From JADFNO01 sp965369945 (GTDB lineage Bacteria; Planctomycetota; Phycisphaerae; Phycisphaerales; SM1A02): DNA of 7,790 nucleotides. The notes under the pieces were generated by a model that did not search any database, was not told where the DNA came from, and was given only the letters and a program-made list of their open reading frames with translations. Below, piece after piece: positions 6,331 through 7,790 of the stretch. The stretch spans positions 1 through 7,790 of the forward strand of contig CBDUST010000221.1 in assembly GCA_965369945.1 (NCBI GenBank), in the 5' to 3' direction. The position numbers and the translations under genes were made by a program. How positions within the stretch are numbered: the first letter of the stretch is position 1; every line of letters starts with the position of its first letter.

Positions 6331-7386
6331 ATGCAGCTTGGCGAAATACTCAAGACAGCGCACCAACATGATGCCTCGGACATCCACATCATCAGCGGCC
6401 ATCCGCCGATGATGCGTGTCCATACTGTGATGACGCCGATGGACTGTCCTATCCTCACGGCAGAGGCAGTCGAGACGGCGCTGGAGGAAATGATATCGCC
6501 CGAACAACGCGAGATTTTCGATGAGCGTAAAGACCTCGACTTCTCATTCCAAGTCAAGGGTTTGGGACGGTACCGCGTCAATGCCCACCGTCAGCGTGGC
6601 ACCATCGGTCTGGCCATGCGTGCGGTGAAGGAGAAGGTTCCTCCGCTGGACGACTTGAATCTTCCGGAGGTGATCAGCCGGCTGACCTACCTGCCGCGCG
6701 GTCTGGTGCTCGTCACCGGCGATACCGGCTCGGGCAAGTCAACGACGCTGGCGGCGATGATCCAAGCGATGAACGAGCGCTACCGCAAGCACATCATCAC
6801 GCTGGAGGATCCGATCGAGTATTCCTTCCAGTCCAACAAGAGTCTGATTGAACAGCGTGAGCTCGGCCAAGACATGCCGGACTTCGGTTCAGGTTTGAAG
6901 CACGCGCTGCGCCAGGACCCGGACATCATTCTGGTCGGCGAAATGCGCGACCTTGTGACGTCGGCCTTGGCGATTTCGGCCGCGGAGACCGGCCACCTGG
7001 TCTTCTCGACGCTGCATACCGTCAACGCATCGCAGACCGTGGAACGCATCATCGACATGTACCCCGCTGGGCAACAGAACCAGATTCGTTCAATGCTGTC
7101 CAACACCCTTCAGGCGGTGATCTCCCAGACACTATTCAGCCGCATCGATCGTCCCGGCATGGCGCCGGCCGTCGAGGTGATGCTGTGCACACCCGCGATC
7201 CGCAACATCATTCGCGAGTCACGAACGTTCGAGATTCCCAACGTGATCGACACGAATCGCCAGATGGGGATGATCAGCTTGGACAACTCGATCGCGGAGC
7301 TGTATTTCAACGGGCTGATTAGCCGCGAAGATGCGGTGGCGCAGGCCGCCTACCCCGACAAGCTGGAACGACAACTGGCCGCGTAA
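6331..7386 (+). CDS. pilT: Type IV pilus retraction ATPase PilT
   Basis: This is a 351-residue cytoplasmic hexameric ATPase of the GspE/PilT family that drives pilus retraction and twitching motility. The length is normal for PilT. An N-terminal PAS-like domain (about 1-100) contains the typical HDASDIHIISG. The core has Walker A GDTGSGKST (130-138), Asp box LEDPIEY (158-164), Walker B DPDIILVGEMRD (196-207, with catalytic Glu204), and His box GHLVFSTLHT (221-230). The C-terminal AIRNIIRE (289-296) matches the AIRNLIRE motif known to be needed for retraction. Together these separate it from PilB, which is longer and has a zinc-binding cysteine motif absent here. A small deviation is Asp at the second position of the P-loop, where Pro is usual. 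The gene is followed after 20 nt by pilC, so the two are probably one transcript. All catalytic motifs are intact, so the enzyme should be functional. Confidence 0.95.
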   Translation: MQLGEILKTAHQHDASDIHIISGHPPMMRVHTVMTPMDCPILTAEAVETALEEMISPEQREIFDERKDLDFSFQVKGLGRYRVNAHRQRGTIGLAMRAVKEKVPPLDDLNLPEVISRLTYLPRGLVLVTGDTGSGKSTTLAAMIQAMNERYRKHIITLEDPIEYSFQSNKSLIEQRELGQDMPDFGSGLKHALRQDPDIILVGEMRDLVTSALAISAAETGHLVFSTLHTVNASQTVERIIDMYPAGQQNQIRSMLSNTLQAVISQTLFSRIDRPGMAPAVEVMLCTPAIRNIIRESRTFEIPNVIDTNRQMGMISLDNSIAELYFNGLISREDAVAQAAYPDKLERQLAA

Positions 7387-7406
7387 AGGCCTAGGGCGCC
7401 GCATCG

Positions 7407-7790
7407 ATGCCGCATTACCGCTATCAAGCGCGACACTCTTCGGGTCAGCTGCAAGCTGGCACGCTCGCCGCCGAGAACGCCGGCGCCGCGGCAGCCATCC
7501 TGCGCAATCAGGGCCACCATGTCCTGCAATTGGTGCCGGTCCAGACAACGAGCGCACAAATCGGCAACAAGCTGTGGGCCACGCTGAACTATTCATCGGG
7601 TCCATCTCAAAAGGACATTCTTGACTTCACGACGCAGTTAGCGGTCATGATTCGGGCCGGCATCAGTCTGCGAGCCGCCCTTGACGGAATCTCCGACCAA
7701 GTGACCAACCCGAAGTTCCGCAAGATCCTGCTGTCGATCAAGACGGACGTCGAGTCCGGCAAGCAGTTCTCAGAGGCGATCACCCGATAC
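7407..7790 (+). CDS. pilC: Type IV pilus platform protein PilC (GspF family), partial at window edge
   Basis: The frame is open from ATG 7407 to the window end, giving 128 residues without a stop; the rest lies outside. The N-terminus (YRYQARHSSGQLQAGTL, then AAAAILRNQGHHVLQL) is the characteristic beginning of PilC/GspF proteins. It is followed from about residue 68 by the first T2SSF domain (KDILDFTTQLAVMIRAGISL, then ALDGISDQV, and FRKILLSIKTDVESGKQFSEAI). The domain's hydrophobic membrane segment is expected later and is not included. PilC is the inner-membrane protein on which the PilB and PilT motors act. The start lies 20 nt after the pilT stop. The only Shine-Dalgarno-like purine run is AGGGCG, about 9 nt before the ATG, so translation may be helped by coupling to pilT. 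Confidence 0.92.
   Translation, partial: MPHYRYQARHSSGQLQAGTLAAENAGAAAAILRNQGHHVLQLVPVQTTSAQIGNKLWATLNYSSGPSQKDILDFTTQLAVMIRAGISLRAALDGISDQVTNPKFRKILLSIKTDVESGKQFSEAITRY

Overview
The window looks like GC-rich chromosomal DNA from a Planctomycetota bacterium, possibly Phycisphaerae-like. Three things suggest this: short GGCACGGGC/GCCCGTGCC hairpin repeats at the left edge, a very large secreted protein combining TPR-like helices with PQQ/BamB-type propellers, and a type IV pilus retraction ATPase next to a platform protein gene. The assignment is an inference from style and gene content. No rRNA, tRNA, transposase, integrase or CRISPR array is visible.

Layout. Positions 1-200 are non-coding and carry two GC-rich hairpin repeats and a smaller hairpin. 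Then come three minus-strand genes, read right to left. The first is a 1430-residue exported protein with two predicted beta-propellers separated by helical repeats (5405-1113). The second is a small protein with an extremely acidic C-terminal tail (958-590). The third is a YCII-domain gene broken by a one-base frameshift (484-201). Spacing of roughly 100-150 nt between them is loose, so an operon is possible but not shown, and one of the gaps contains a plausible promoter.

A 122-nt region (5406-5527) with several short dyads separates the large gene from divergent plus-strand genes. The first of these is a predicted lipoprotein of the LEA14/WHy type (5528-6046). After a 284-nt gap holding a hairpin and an AT-rich palindrome come pilT (6331-7386) and pilC (7407 to the window end). 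These two form a tight pair. PilT powers pilus retraction and PilC is the inner-membrane platform through which it acts. No pilB extension ATPase is present between them or immediately upstream.

Most of the window is ordinary chromosomal content and I see no convincing new defence or mobile system. The items most worth a second look are the acidic-tailed small protein with its in-frame internal duplication, the duplicated propeller/helix architecture of the large protein, the YCII frameshift, and the structured leader upstream of pilT.
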